From the NCBI GenBank assembly GCA_030531905.1, contig JAUNMG010000005.1, forward strand, positions 1 through 34,217: 34,217 nt of DNA, given 5' to 3'. Position 1 is the first letter of the stretch, and each line of letters starts with the position of its first letter. Shown here piece after piece: positions 25,243-32,631 of this stretch. The notes beneath the pieces are model-generated. The model saw only the letters and a program-made list of their open reading frames with translations, did not search any database and was not told where the DNA came from. A program made the translations under genes and the position numbers. Source of the stretch: a bacterium. GTDB lineage: Bacteria; Bacillota_I; Bacilli_A; RF39; UBA660.

Positions 25243-27375
25243 CTATCGTTTAATTTCTACTAATTCATATACTTCAATAATATCTTTTTCTTTATAATCT
25301 TGACAGTTTTCTAAAGTAAGACCACAGTCCATATCTTTTTTAACTTCTTTTACTTGATCTTTTTCATGTTGAAGTGTCTTAATACTACCATTATAAATAA
25401 CTGTTCCATCTCTAACAATTCTTGCTTTCATGCCATTTTTGATATTTCCAGTTAAAACATGGCATCCTGCAATTAAACCAACTTTTGAAAATTTAAATAT
25501 TTGTCTAACTTCAAGTGTACCAACAACATGTTCTTCATATTCTGGATCAAGCATTCCTTTCATAGCAGCTTCCATATCTTCTACAACTTTATAAATAATA
25601 TCGTAGTTTCTTATTTCAACTCCATATTCTTTTGCTGTATCCATAGTTTTTTGATTACCACGAACATTAAATCCAATGATAATTGCATTAGAAGCTGATG
25701 CTAAAACAACATCACTTTCAGTTATTGCTCCTACACTTGCTCTAATAATATTAATTTTAACGCCATCAACATCAATTTTTTCTAAAGATTGTCTAACAGC
25801 TTCACTACTACCATTAACATCAGCTTTTATAATGACATTAATTTCTTTAATTCCTTCTTTTATTTGACCAAATAAATCTTCTAAAGTCATACCAGTTCTA
25901 TTAGTATCAGCTTCTTTGGCTCTTATTTGACGTTCTTCAGCAATTGCTTTTGCTTGCTTTTCTGTTTCAAATGCCATGAATTTGTCCCCAGCACTAGGAA
26001 CTTCTGAAATACCTGTAACTTCTACTGGTGTAGATGGAAGTGCTTCAACTATGTTTTGACCTAAATCATTTTTTAAAGATCTAATCTTTCCATAATAATT
26101 ACCAATAACAATTGGATCTCCAAGTCTTAATGTACCATTTTGAATTAATAATGATACAACTGATCCAACTTGTTTATCCTTACGTGATTCAATTACTGTA
26201 CCTGTTGCATATCTATTTGGATTAGCTTTTAACTCTTGCATTTCACTTACTAAAAGAATATTTGCAAGTAACTCATCTATTCCAATACCATTTAAGGCTG
26301 ATATTTTATTAATAATTGTATCTCCACCCCATTCTTCTGGAGTAAGACCATTTTCAACTAAAGCTGTCATAATACGGTCGATATTGGCATCTTCCTTATC
26401 AATTTTATTAATTGCAACTATAATTGGTACTTTAGCAGCTTTAGCATGATCAATAGCTTCTTTAGTTTGAGGCATAATTCCATCATCTGCAGCAACTATA
26501 ATAATAACAATATCTGTAACTGATGCTCCACGAGCTCTCATTTCTGTAAAAGCTTCATGTCCTGGAGTATCAATAAATGTAATTTTTTTACCTTCATAAG
26601 TAACAGAATAAGCTCCTATTGCTTGAGTAATACCTCCAGCTTCACCACTAGCAACATTACTTTTTCTAATTGTATCCAAAAGAGTTGTTTTACCGTGATC
26701 AACATGTCCCATAATAGTAACTACTGGTGGACGTTGTACTAAATCTTCTTCATTTTCTTCTATTTCATAATTTTCAAAGTTAGAGATATCTTTTGTTTCT
26801 TCACGTTTTAATTCTTTATTATAATCAAGTACTAAAACTTCTGCTGTTTCAAAGTCAACACTTTGATTTTGAGAAGCCATAATTCCAAGAGCCATAACTT
26901 TCTTTATGATCTCAGTAGGATTAACTCCTAAGCTATCAGCAATATCTTTAATTGTCATTCCCTCTTTATAAAGAATAACATTATCATCTTGTTTAGCCTC
27001 ATTACTTTGTAATTTTTCACGATGTTTATAAATTTTCTTTCTTTCTTTCATAAAGTTTGTTTTAGCTTCTTGTTTTTTTACTGCTCTATTCTTTACTTTT
27101 TGAAAACTTTGTTGATTATCTAAATCAATATTAGTTAATGATGCTAACTCTTCTGCTTTGTCCATAACTTCTTCTTCATAAACTTCATCTAAATCATCTT
27201 CACTATCATTAACGTAGTCTTCTCTATCTTGCATTTCATTATCTAAAAGAATAATATCATCTTCAGTTAATAATGATTCTTCATTATCATAAGAAATTCC
27301 AATTTTATCACATAACTTCTTAACTTCTTCTATTGATAGTGATACATCATTAGCATAATCTAATAAACTCATCAT
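25243..27375 (-). CDS. infB: Translation initiation factor IF-2
   Basis: 710 residues; GTPase that brings initiator tRNA to the small subunit and promotes subunit joining. An N-terminal acidic and charged region (about 1-200) precedes the G domain: G1 GHVDHGKTT at 223-231, DTPGHE at 269-274 and NKID at 323-326. Beta-barrel and C-terminal domains follow ([15 protein letters not shown], the [14 protein letters not shown] block, then [12 protein letters not shown]). The length is close to that of B. subtilis IF-2 (716). Two consecutive ATG codons are possible starts; GAGGTGAAG lies 7-10 bases upstream. Confidence 0.97.
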   Translation of the reverse strand: MMSLLDYANDVSLSIEEVKKLCDKIGISYDNEESLLTEDDIILLDNEMQDREDYVNDSEDDLDEVYEEEVMDKAEELASLTNIDLDNQQSFQKVKNRAVKKQEAKTNFMKERKKIYKHREKLQSNEAKQDDNVILYKEGMTIKDIADSLGVNPTEIIKKVMALGIMASQNQSVDFETAEVLVLDYNKELKREETKDISNFENYEIEENEEDLVQRPPVVTIMGHVDHGKTTLLDTIRKSNVASGEAGGITQAIGAYSVTYEGKKITFIDTPGHEAFTEMRARGASVTDIVIIIVAADDGIMPQTKEAIDHAKAAKVPIIVAINKIDKEDANIDRIMTALVENGLTPEEWGGDTIINKISALNGIGIDELLANILLVSEMQELKANPNRYATGTVIESRKDKQVGSVVSLLIQNGTLRLGDPIVIGNYYGKIRSLKNDLGQNIVEALPSTPVEVTGISEVPSAGDKFMAFETEKQAKAIAEERQIRAKEADTNRTGMTLEDLFGQIKEGIKEINVIIKADVNGSSEAVRQSLEKIDVDGVKINIIRASVGAITESDVVLASASNAIIIGFNVRGNQKTMDTAKEYGVEIRNYDIIYKVVEDMEAAMKGMLDPEYEEHVVGTLEVRQIFKFSKVGLIAGCHVLTGNIKNGMKARIVRDGTVIYNGSIKTLQHEKDQVKEVKKDMDCGLTLENCQDYKEKDIIEVYELVEIKR

Positions 27376-27393
27376 CCTTCTTCACCTCTTTTT

Positions 27394-27657
27394 CTAATTT
27401 TTACAAATTTCTTTTATTTCTTCATAGACCTCGTCTTTTATTTCTACTTCCAATCTTTTTTCTAAGATTTTACTCTTTCTAGCTTTTTCTAAAACATTCA
27501 AGTCTTTCTTTATATAAGCTCCTCTTCCATTAGCCTTACCACTTAAATCAATAATAACTTCTTTTTCTGGAGTTCTAACAATTCTAAGTAATTCTTGTTT
27601 TGGAAGAGCTTCTCTTGTAACAACACAAGTTCTAAGTGGAATTTTTTTAACTTTCAT
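27394..27657 (-). CDS. ylxR: YlxR/DUF448 RNA-binding protein
   Basis: 87 residues. Family hallmarks: PLRTCVVTREALPKQELLRIVRT, then GRGAYIKKD and a C-terminal helix. YlxR proteins bind RNA, and the B. subtilis member is reported to modulate RNase P (RnpM). The start is the ATG at 27657 with GGTGA upstream; a TTG just before it belongs to the leader. Between nusA and infB as usual, but the L7Ae-like ylxQ that normally follows is absent: 18 bases separate this gene from infB. Confidence 0.92.
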   Translation of the reverse strand: MKVKKIPLRTCVVTREALPKQELLRIVRTPEKEVIIDLSGKANGRGAYIKKDLNVLEKARKSKILEKRLEVEIKDEVYEEIKEICKN

Positions 27658-27665
27658 CAAATCAC

Positions 27666-28799
27666 CTATTCACTACGGAAGTTAATTCCATCTAGACTTG
27701 CTTGTTCTTGTGTTTTTATATCTATTTTATAATGTGTTAGACGGCTTGCTAGACGAGCATTTTGTCCTTTTTTACCAATAGCTAGTGAGAAATTGTCTTT
27801 ATCTGCTATAACCATTGCTTCTTGTTTTTTAGGATCAGTAATTGCAACAGTTAAATTTTTAGCTGGTGCTAAAGCATTTTCAATAAATACAGCTGGATCC
27901 TTATCATATCTAACAACATCTAATTTTTCTCCATGTAATTCTTCCATGATTCTAGCAATACGACTACCTTTTTCACCAATACATGCTCCAATAGGATCAA
28001 TATTGGCTTTTTCTGAATAAACTGCTACTTTACTTCTGAAGCCAGCATCTCTTGCTACACTATAAAGTAAAACAGATCCATCAGAAAGTTCTGGAATTTC
28101 AAGTTCAAATAAACGTTTTACAAATCCATAATGACTTCTTGAAAGTAGAATAAGTAAATTCTTACCTGAATTATCTACTTTAGAAACATAAACTTTTATT
28201 TGACTACCCATTTCAATTTTTTCACCAGGAATAATATCTTTTTTAGGTAAAATTCCATTAGTACGACCTAAATCTATAAAGTAATTATCAGTATCTTCTA
28301 AAGCTACAGTACCAACAAGTAACTCATCTTGTTTATCACCGTATTCAGCCATAATACTATTTCTTTCAGCCTCACGCATTTTTTGAACAACTACTTGTTT
28401 TGCAGTGGAAGCTGCTACACGTCCAAAATCTTTTGGAGTTACTTCAGTATCAATAGTATCTCCTACATTTAAGGATTTATCCTCACGTCTAGCATCACTT
28501 AATTTAATTTCCGTTTCAGGATTAAAGATATCTTCTTCAATTTCATTTCCTTCTTCATCAACTTCAAAATTATCAGAATAATCATCTGGTTTTTCATCAG
28601 GAACTACTGTTAAATATGAATATACTTTTATTTCTCCTGTTTCACGATTAATCAAAACTTTAACATTAGTCTTTGAATTAAAATTCTTTTTATATGCAGA
28701 AGTTAGTGCTAACTCCATTGCTTCATATACTACTTCTTTATCTATTCCTTTTTCTTTTACAATATTATCAAGTGCTTTTAAAAACTCTTTACTATTCAT
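27666..28799 (-). CDS. nusA: Transcription termination/antitermination factor NusA
   Basis: 377 residues. The N-terminal RNA-polymerase-binding domain (NSKEFLKALDNIVKEKGI, ALTSAYKK) is followed by S1 (LVGTVALEDTDNYFIDLGRTNGILPK) and two KH domains (PIGACIGEKGSRI and LAIGKKGQNARLA). There is no C-terminal AR repeat, as is normal in Bacillota. The ATG at 28799 has AAGGAG 9 bases upstream; the earlier ATG at 28808 abuts the ribosome site. The start lies inside the end of rimP (8-base overlap), indicating coupling. Confidence 0.97.
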   Translation of the reverse strand: MNSKEFLKALDNIVKEKGIDKEVVYEAMELALTSAYKKNFNSKTNVKVLINRETGEIKVYSYLTVVPDEKPDDYSDNFEVDEEGNEIEEDIFNPETEIKLSDARREDKSLNVGDTIDTEVTPKDFGRVAASTAKQVVVQKMREAERNSIMAEYGDKQDELLVGTVALEDTDNYFIDLGRTNGILPKKDIIPGEKIEMGSQIKVYVSKVDNSGKNLLILLSRSHYGFVKRLFELEIPELSDGSVLLYSVARDAGFRSKVAVYSEKANIDPIGACIGEKGSRIARIMEELHGEKLDVVRYDKDPAVFIENALAPAKNLTVAITDPKKQEAMVIADKDNFSLAIGKKGQNARLASRLTHYKIDIKTQEQASLDGINFRSE

Positions 28800-29052
28800 T
28801 GCTACCATCTCCTTTTTCCTCTGAATAAATATCTAATTCATCATAATCTTGTTCAATTAAAGAAGTCTCATCCATAATTTTATTTATAATTCTAGAAGCT
28901 TCTGTTATCTTATTTAAATCAATAACACTATCACTATCTAAAACTATATTAAAAATAGTTTTTCCTTCTTCACTAGACTTAAAAGCATCACTAACATATA
29001 TGCCTAAATCCTCAATTTTAGAATTAACAAGATTGCTAACTATATCTTTAAT
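28792..29052 (-). CDS. rimP: Truncated RimP (N-terminal domain only)
   Basis: 86 residues against about 150-160 for normal RimP. The N-terminal KH-like domain is recognisable (IVSNLVNSKIEDLGIYVSDAF, then NIVLDSD, and ITEASRIINKIMDE). The protein stops just where the family motif SSPG-x-DRP should stand (here LDIYSEEKG), so the whole C-terminal SH3-like domain is missing and the nusA start follows at once. Position in the operon supports the assignment. Start: AGGAGG at 29061-29066 is correctly spaced (8 bases) only for an ATT codon at 29052. The in-frame GTG at 29061 overlaps the ribosome site. No ATG, GTG or TTG is otherwise available near the start. Confidence 0.75.
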   Translation of the reverse strand: MKDIVSNLVNSKIEDLGIYVSDAFKSSEEGKTIFNIVLDSDSVIDLNKITEASRIINKIMDETSLIEQDYDELDIYSEEKGDGSNE

Positions 29053-29074
29053 ATAAAACACCTCCTACATAACA

Positions 29075-29104
29075 GAAGGAGTGGAAATTTAATTCCACTC
29101 CTCC
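29075..29104 (-). promoter_or_regulatory. 12-bp hairpin at the 5' end of the rimP operon mRNA
   Basis: Arms 29093-29104 and 29075-29086 pair over 12 bp with one G-U and a 6-base loop, beginning about 6 bases from the predicted start point (near 29110). No T tract follows, so it is not a terminator. The 3' arm contains CTCCT, which could instead pair with AGGAG of the rimP ribosome site 10 bases downstream. Confidence 0.7.
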
Positions 29105-29116
29105 TTTCTTTCCTAG

Positions 29117-29145
29117 ATTATACCATATATATAACATTATTCCAA
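29117..29145 (-). promoter_or_regulatory. Promoter of the rimP-nusA-infB-rbfA operon
   Basis: Extended -10 TGGTATAAT at 29117-29125 and TTGGAA at 29140-29145, spacer 17. It lies inside the last codons of the upstream sigma-like gene: the same bases encode its final Met-Val and the TAA stop. Confidence 0.7.
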
Positions 29146-30251
29146 GTTTTTCTTTTAGTTTTTTGTTTTTTCTTCTTATCAGATGGTGACACCCCAAACT
29201 CCTCCAAATCTTTTCTTAAACACTCCTCATCCTTTAATCTCTTAATTGCTCTAGCCTTAACCTTCATTATATAAGCTGAATCACAATGAGCCTTTTTAAT
29301 ATAAGAATCATATTTTTCCTTTTTATCATGATCAAGTTCATATAAATGATAGATAACCATCTTTGAAGTTTCAGGAAGTCTTTCTAAACTATTTATAATA
29401 TCTTTATGAACATCTTTAATAAACATGCAATCAACAGCCTTAGTACTAAAATCTTCTTCAACTAACATTTCTTCTTCAAGTGGTAAAGTTTCACTTAAAT
29501 ATATTTTTCTTTTTAAAACTTCCTTGGTATCTTTACTGTTATAAATTTCCATATAAATATCAATAATATCATCTAAGTAATCAATTTCTTCATTTGCTTT
29601 TATTATGTGTCCAAGTTCTAATTCTAATGATTTCTTACAGTTAAGATAATCTACAAAAAAAGATTTTCCTTTAATATTTCTAATTTCATTTAAGCCCTTT
29701 TTGATATAGCCATCAATATAAGCCATCGCAAATGGTGGAAAACTTGCTTTTTCAAGAGAATAATTATCAACAGCCTTTATTAATCCCTCGTATCCATAAC
29801 TTTCTAACTCTTCTTTATTTAATTCACCATATCTATAATTATATTTAATAACTTGTTTTACTAATCTAAGATTTCCTTCAATTAACTTATTTCTTAATAA
29901 TTTCTTTTCTTCCTGGTCACTACATTCTTTATACTTTTTCATAATAATACCAAACTCATCTTTTGGCATTGTTTTTGGAAGAGTAACTACATTATCATTA
30001 TTACTATAAATATAATTATCAAAATCGGTATATAAAGCTCTCGAATCACCAATTACATAAATATCTTTACTCTTTAAATATTCAAATACTAGTGGAATTA
30101 AATCTTCTGGTACATCTCTTTCAATGATTGGAAGCTTAACAGTAGTAAAATAATACTCTTGTCCTGTTTTCTCATCATATTTTCTTCTACAATCAACTTG
30201 ATTTAAAATATGCTCATCAACATAATCTTTTATTTTTGCTTCTATTTCCAT
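29118..30251 (-). CDS. Divergent sigma-70-like protein
   Basis: 377 residues. Residues about 42-66 (IIERDVPEDLIPLVFEYLKSKDIYVI) resemble the end of sigma region 1.1. Residues 117-190 resemble region 1.2-2: KLIEGNLRLVKQVIKY, then LESYGYEGLIKAVDNY, then FPPFAMAYIDGYIKKGLNEI, in place of the usual FSTYATWWIRQAI. A C-terminal helix-turn-helix-like part (SLERLPETSKMVI, then AYIMKVKARAIKRL) would be region 4. The core-binding face is recognisable but the DNA-recognition face differs, so it may be an alternative sigma factor or a polymerase-binding regulator. The ATG at 30251 has GGGGTG 7 bases upstream; an in-frame ATG at 30290 would leave almost no leader. Confidence 0.7.
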   Translation of the reverse strand: MEIEAKIKDYVDEHILNQVDCRRKYDEKTGQEYYFTTVKLPIIERDVPEDLIPLVFEYLKSKDIYVIGDSRALYTDFDNYIYSNNDNVVTLPKTMPKDEFGIIMKKYKECSDQEEKKLLRNKLIEGNLRLVKQVIKYNYRYGELNKEELESYGYEGLIKAVDNYSLEKASFPPFAMAYIDGYIKKGLNEIRNIKGKSFFVDYLNCKKSLELELGHIIKANEEIDYLDDIIDIYMEIYNSKDTKEVLKRKIYLSETLPLEEEMLVEEDFSTKAVDCMFIKDVHKDIINSLERLPETSKMVIYHLYELDHDKKEKYDSYIKKAHCDSAYIMKVKARAIKRLKDEECLRKDLEEFGVSPSDKKKKQKTKRKTWNNVIYMV

Positions 30252-30301
30252 ATTTAAACACCCCATTTTATTAATTAAATAGCACTTCAAAATTGTTCTG
30301 T

Positions 30302-30330
30302 ATTATACCATAAAATTAAATTTATGTAAA
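30302..30330 (-). promoter_or_regulatory. Promoter of the sigma-like gene
   Basis: TTTACA at 30325-30330 (5 of 6 consensus), spacer 17, extended -10 TGGTATAAT at 30302-30310. The best mRNA promoter in the window. Confidence 0.8.
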
Positions 30331-30355
30331 TGTTTACTTATTTTTATAATATTTT

Positions 30356-30385
30356 TTGTGATTTTTAGCAATATTGTGTTATTAT
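30356..30385 (+). promoter_or_regulatory. Promoter of the CPBP protease gene
   Basis: TTGTGA at 30356-30361, spacer 18, extended -10 TGTTATTAT at 30377-30385. TTGGTGAA follows after 4 bases. Confidence 0.65.
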
Positions 30386-30401
30386 CAAATTGGTGAAGAT
30401 A

Positions 30402-31079
30402 ATGAAAGATTTTTATAAAAAACATATTAATTTATTAAAGGGAATATTTAGTTTTATTTTGTTTTTTTCAAGTTCCTATATTAGTCAATTATTAATAATT
30501 ATTTTAAATTTTAAAAAATTAACTGTAAAAGATGCCGTAATAATTAATTTCTTATCAAGTTTAATTATTGCCTTGATTTTGATATTAATATATAGAAAAG
30601 ACTTAGTAAAAGAATTTAAAATATATAAAAGAAATTTATCAACAAATGTTGATATTGGGATAAAATATTGGTTAATTGGACTTGGCTTTATGATGGTATC
30701 AAATATCATTATAAATATTTTATTTAAAGCTGGACAAGCTACCAATGAACAAGCTGTTCAAAAAATGATTTCTGCAATGCCTTATCTATTATTAATAAGT
30801 GCTGGAATCCTTGCACCTATAAATGAAGAGATTCTTTTTAGAAAAGTATTTAAAGATAACATAAAAAATAAAGTTATTTGTATTTTAGTATCAGGAATTC
30901 TTTTTGGTTATATGCATGTTATTTCTGCTACTACAATTTCCCAATTTTTGTATATAATTCCTTATTCTAGTTTAGGTATTGCTTTTGCAATAATGTATTC
31001 TAAAACTGATACAGTATTTACATCTATGTCCATGCATATGTTTCATAATATAATACTTACTATATTATCAATTATTTAA
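30402..31079 (+). CDS. CPBP-family intramembrane metalloprotease
   Basis: 225 residues with about six to seven membrane segments. Signature motifs are complete: EE-x3-R (Glu142, Glu143, Arg147 in NEEILFRKVF), F-x3-H (FGYMH, His172) and H-x3-N (HMFHN, His212 and Asn216), the residues of the membrane-embedded active site of the Rce1/Abi-type family. Bacterial members are linked to bacteriocin self-immunity and signalling, but the substrate here is unknown and no bacteriocin gene is adjacent. The ATG at 30402 is preceded by the leader TTGGTGAAGATA; the in-frame TTG at 30390 and GTG at 30393 are that leader. A strong terminator follows. Confidence 0.9.
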   Translation: MKDFYKKHINLLKGIFSFILFFSSSYISQLLIIILNFKKLTVKDAVIINFLSSLIIALILILIYRKDLVKEFKIYKRNLSTNVDIGIKYWLIGLGFMMVSNIIINILFKAGQATNEQAVQKMISAMPYLLLISAGILAPINEEILFRKVFKDNIKNKVICILVSGILFGYMHVISATTISQFLYIIPYSSLGIAFAIMYSKTDTVFTSMSMHMFHNIILTILSII

Positions 31080-31092
31080 CAAAATAAATATT

Positions 31093-31128
31093 AAAGGTCA
31101 TAATAGTTTAATCTTTATGACCTTTTTA
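31093..31128 (+). terminator. Terminator after the CPBP gene
   Basis: An 11-bp stem, 31093-31103 with 31115-31125 (AAAGGTCATAA/TTATGACCTTT), 11-base loop, then a T-rich tail. Confidence 0.85.
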
Positions 31129-31131
31129 TAT

Positions 31132-31512
31132 TTAGTATAATTTATTTGATTTTGTTACTTCTATTACCGGACGTACACCACGATCTGTACTGTGAACGTA
31201 ACTAAGACTTACGGAACGGGATTCACTATAAACAGTCCAAATAAATCCCACACGAGATTTATCAGGAGACTCTAACCATTCTACATAACTAGAACCTGTT
31301 GTTGAATAGTTTGTATTTTCTAAAATAAAATTGCATTTATTATTGATCTTTATTGGATTTATTAAGCTTACATTTTTCCGTTTACTAACTGTTGGAAGTT
31401 GCTTAATTGCCGTTACTGGTCCATTGTTATTTTTGCCACTCTCATCATAAGCTGTGGTTACAGAACCAGATGCAACTCCTTCTCCTACATTATTGTAATA
31501 GATTGATACTGC
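31132..31512 (-). pseudogene. C-terminal fragment of a DUF6273-like surface protein
   Basis: An open minus-strand frame of about 126 codons with no usable start, entered directly after a stop codon. It reads AVSIYYNNVGEGVASGS at the front, later YVEWLESPDKSRVGFIW and RSVSLSYVHSTDRGVRPVIEV, ending KSNKLY and TAA at 31132-31134. The combination of W-L-x-S-P, alternating strands and a terminal GVRPVI is typical of the C-terminal DUF6273-type domain of Bacillota surface proteins. The N-terminal part and promoter are missing, so this is a remnant. Confidence 0.7.
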
Positions 31513-31581
31513 TTATAATAAAGATAATTATTGTTTCAATCTTATTATCGAAACTGTTACTGATATTAAAATTATTAATAA

Positions 31582-31710
31582 TATAGTAATATTATTGATT
31601 ACAATGACTTATCAAACGAAGAATTAAAAAACTTTCCAAATTACATTCACTACTTTAATTATGAAAGACCACAGTCTGCACTTAAATATCTAACACCAAT
31701 GCAATATTAA
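31582..31710 (+). pseudogene. C-terminal fragment of a DDE (IS3-like) transposase
   Basis: 43 codons in frame, ending PNYIHYFNYERPQSALKYL then TPMQY and TAA. The sequence YF/YN-x-ERP-x-S-AL-x-YLTP is the conserved C-terminal block of IS3-type integrase domains. The frame upstream is closed by TAA at 31579-31581, and no catalytic part is present. The stretch 31513-31581 is AT-rich and yields no clear protein match; 31711-31788 is likewise empty. Confidence 0.7.
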
Positions 31711-31788
31711 GACATCTATTACGTTAAATAAGAAGCAAAAAATTTAATTTTTTAATTAATTATCTACTTTTACTTGACCAATGCAAAA

Positions 31789-32397
31789 CTACTTTTGTAA
31801 AATAGCTTTTTCTAAATCTTCAATATTTGAAACACCACTAATTATAAAATCCACTTGATTATCAGAAATAGTGATTTTTTTTCTTTCTTTTATTTGATAG
31901 TAAACATCTTTTGGAAATGAGCTAAGATATTCAATGTTGTCTCCAATAACACCTTCATAAACATGATTGTAATCCATTTTAATATTACTAATATTTTTTA
32001 TGTTTGTTTCATCATCACTATTAATTTTTACTATATATATCCTGTATCCACTTCCAACTTTATCTTTTAGTTTTTCATAGTCTTCACAACTATTAAGACA
32101 TTGATCCAGTATAAATGATACATTTTCTTTAATTAAATAATTAATTCTTTCATCTTGAATTTGTCTAACATTTTTATCTATTTCTATCCTTTTTTCATCA
32201 CTATAATCTTTTGTAAACTGATAATAATAATTTCTAATATAATCATTGCTTAACAAATAGATTTTTAAATCTTTTGACAAATTTCTAGCAATCGTTGTTT
32301 TTAAAGATCCCGGTAATGCTACAAAAGTCACCACAAATGGTTTATCGTATTTTACTACATTTTCTAAATTTATTTCACTAATAAAATCTTTATCCAT
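31789..32397 (-). CDS. P-loop kinase-like protein (AAA_33/zeta-toxin type) with altered Walker A
   Basis: 202 residues, cytoplasmic. The fold resembles small P-loop kinases: a beta strand FVVTFVALPG, then the loop PGSLKTT at residues 29-35, helix IARNLSKDL, IYLLSNDYIR as the substrate-side segment, and a Walker-B-like strand VSFILDQCLN. In the usual PGSGKTT the glycine before the lysine is replaced by Leu32, which may weaken nucleotide binding. Relatives phosphorylate small molecules or nucleotide sugars (zeta-type toxins); none of that is shown here. GGAG lies 7 bases before the ATG at 32397; an ATG at 32415 reads through the ribosome site. It lies between two mobile-element remnants and may be acquired DNA. 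Confidence 0.7.
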   Translation of the reverse strand: MDKDFISEINLENVVKYDKPFVVTFVALPGSLKTTIARNLSKDLKIYLLSNDYIRNYYYQFTKDYSDEKRIEIDKNVRQIQDERINYLIKENVSFILDQCLNSCEDYEKLKDKVGSGYRIYIVKINSDDETNIKNISNIKMDYNHVYEGVIGDNIEYLSSFPKDVYYQIKERKKITISDNQVDFIISGVSNIEDLEKAILQK

Positions 32398-32462
32398 ATT
32401 AATTCTCCTCTTCATATATTATTATTTCACACTTACTTTTATTATATCTTATTCTCTTAATT

Positions 32463-32630
32463 TTAGTAATGTATTTTTAATTTTTCAAACATAATATTTG
32501 TACTTGCATTTATATCTGCATCATTAACACTATTATATTACTAACATTCTCATTTTCTAACACTAATATGACCGCCTTTCTTATGTTCGAGAAACGAGGT
32601 CATATCATTTACCTGGTCTTTATAAATTAT
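32463..32630 (-). pseudogene. Remnant of TnpB (IS200/IS605 family), C-terminal
   Basis: Read in one minus-strand frame, the segment gives MTSFLEHKKGGHISVRK, a TGA, EC, TAG and TAA, then YNSVNDADINASTNIMFEK and KIHY with a final TAA. The D-x-NAS-x-NI block is the diagnostic end of TnpB, and HKKGGHISVRK-x-EC is what remains of its zinc-ribbon region. Three in-frame stop codons and loss of the N-terminal nuclease part make it inactive. An imperfect hairpin (32566-32573 with 32598-32605, plus inner pairs) lies in the same segment. The rest of the 32398-32631 spacer is AT-rich. Confidence 0.75.
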
Positions 32631-32631
32631 T

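Noticed and set aside
30485-30745. Minus-strand frame of 86 codons opposite the CPBP protease gene
   Set aside because: Its hydrophobic pattern mirrors the membrane segments of the protease on the other strand; it has no ribosome site.
32463-32630. TGA read as tryptophan (Mollicutes code), suggested by the in-frame TGA in the TnpB segment and the absence of TGA stops
   Set aside because: The same segment also has in-frame TAG and TAA, so it is a pseudogene. All intact genes, including one of 2550 codons, are full length with TGG as the only Trp codon, and no conserved motif is interrupted by TGA.
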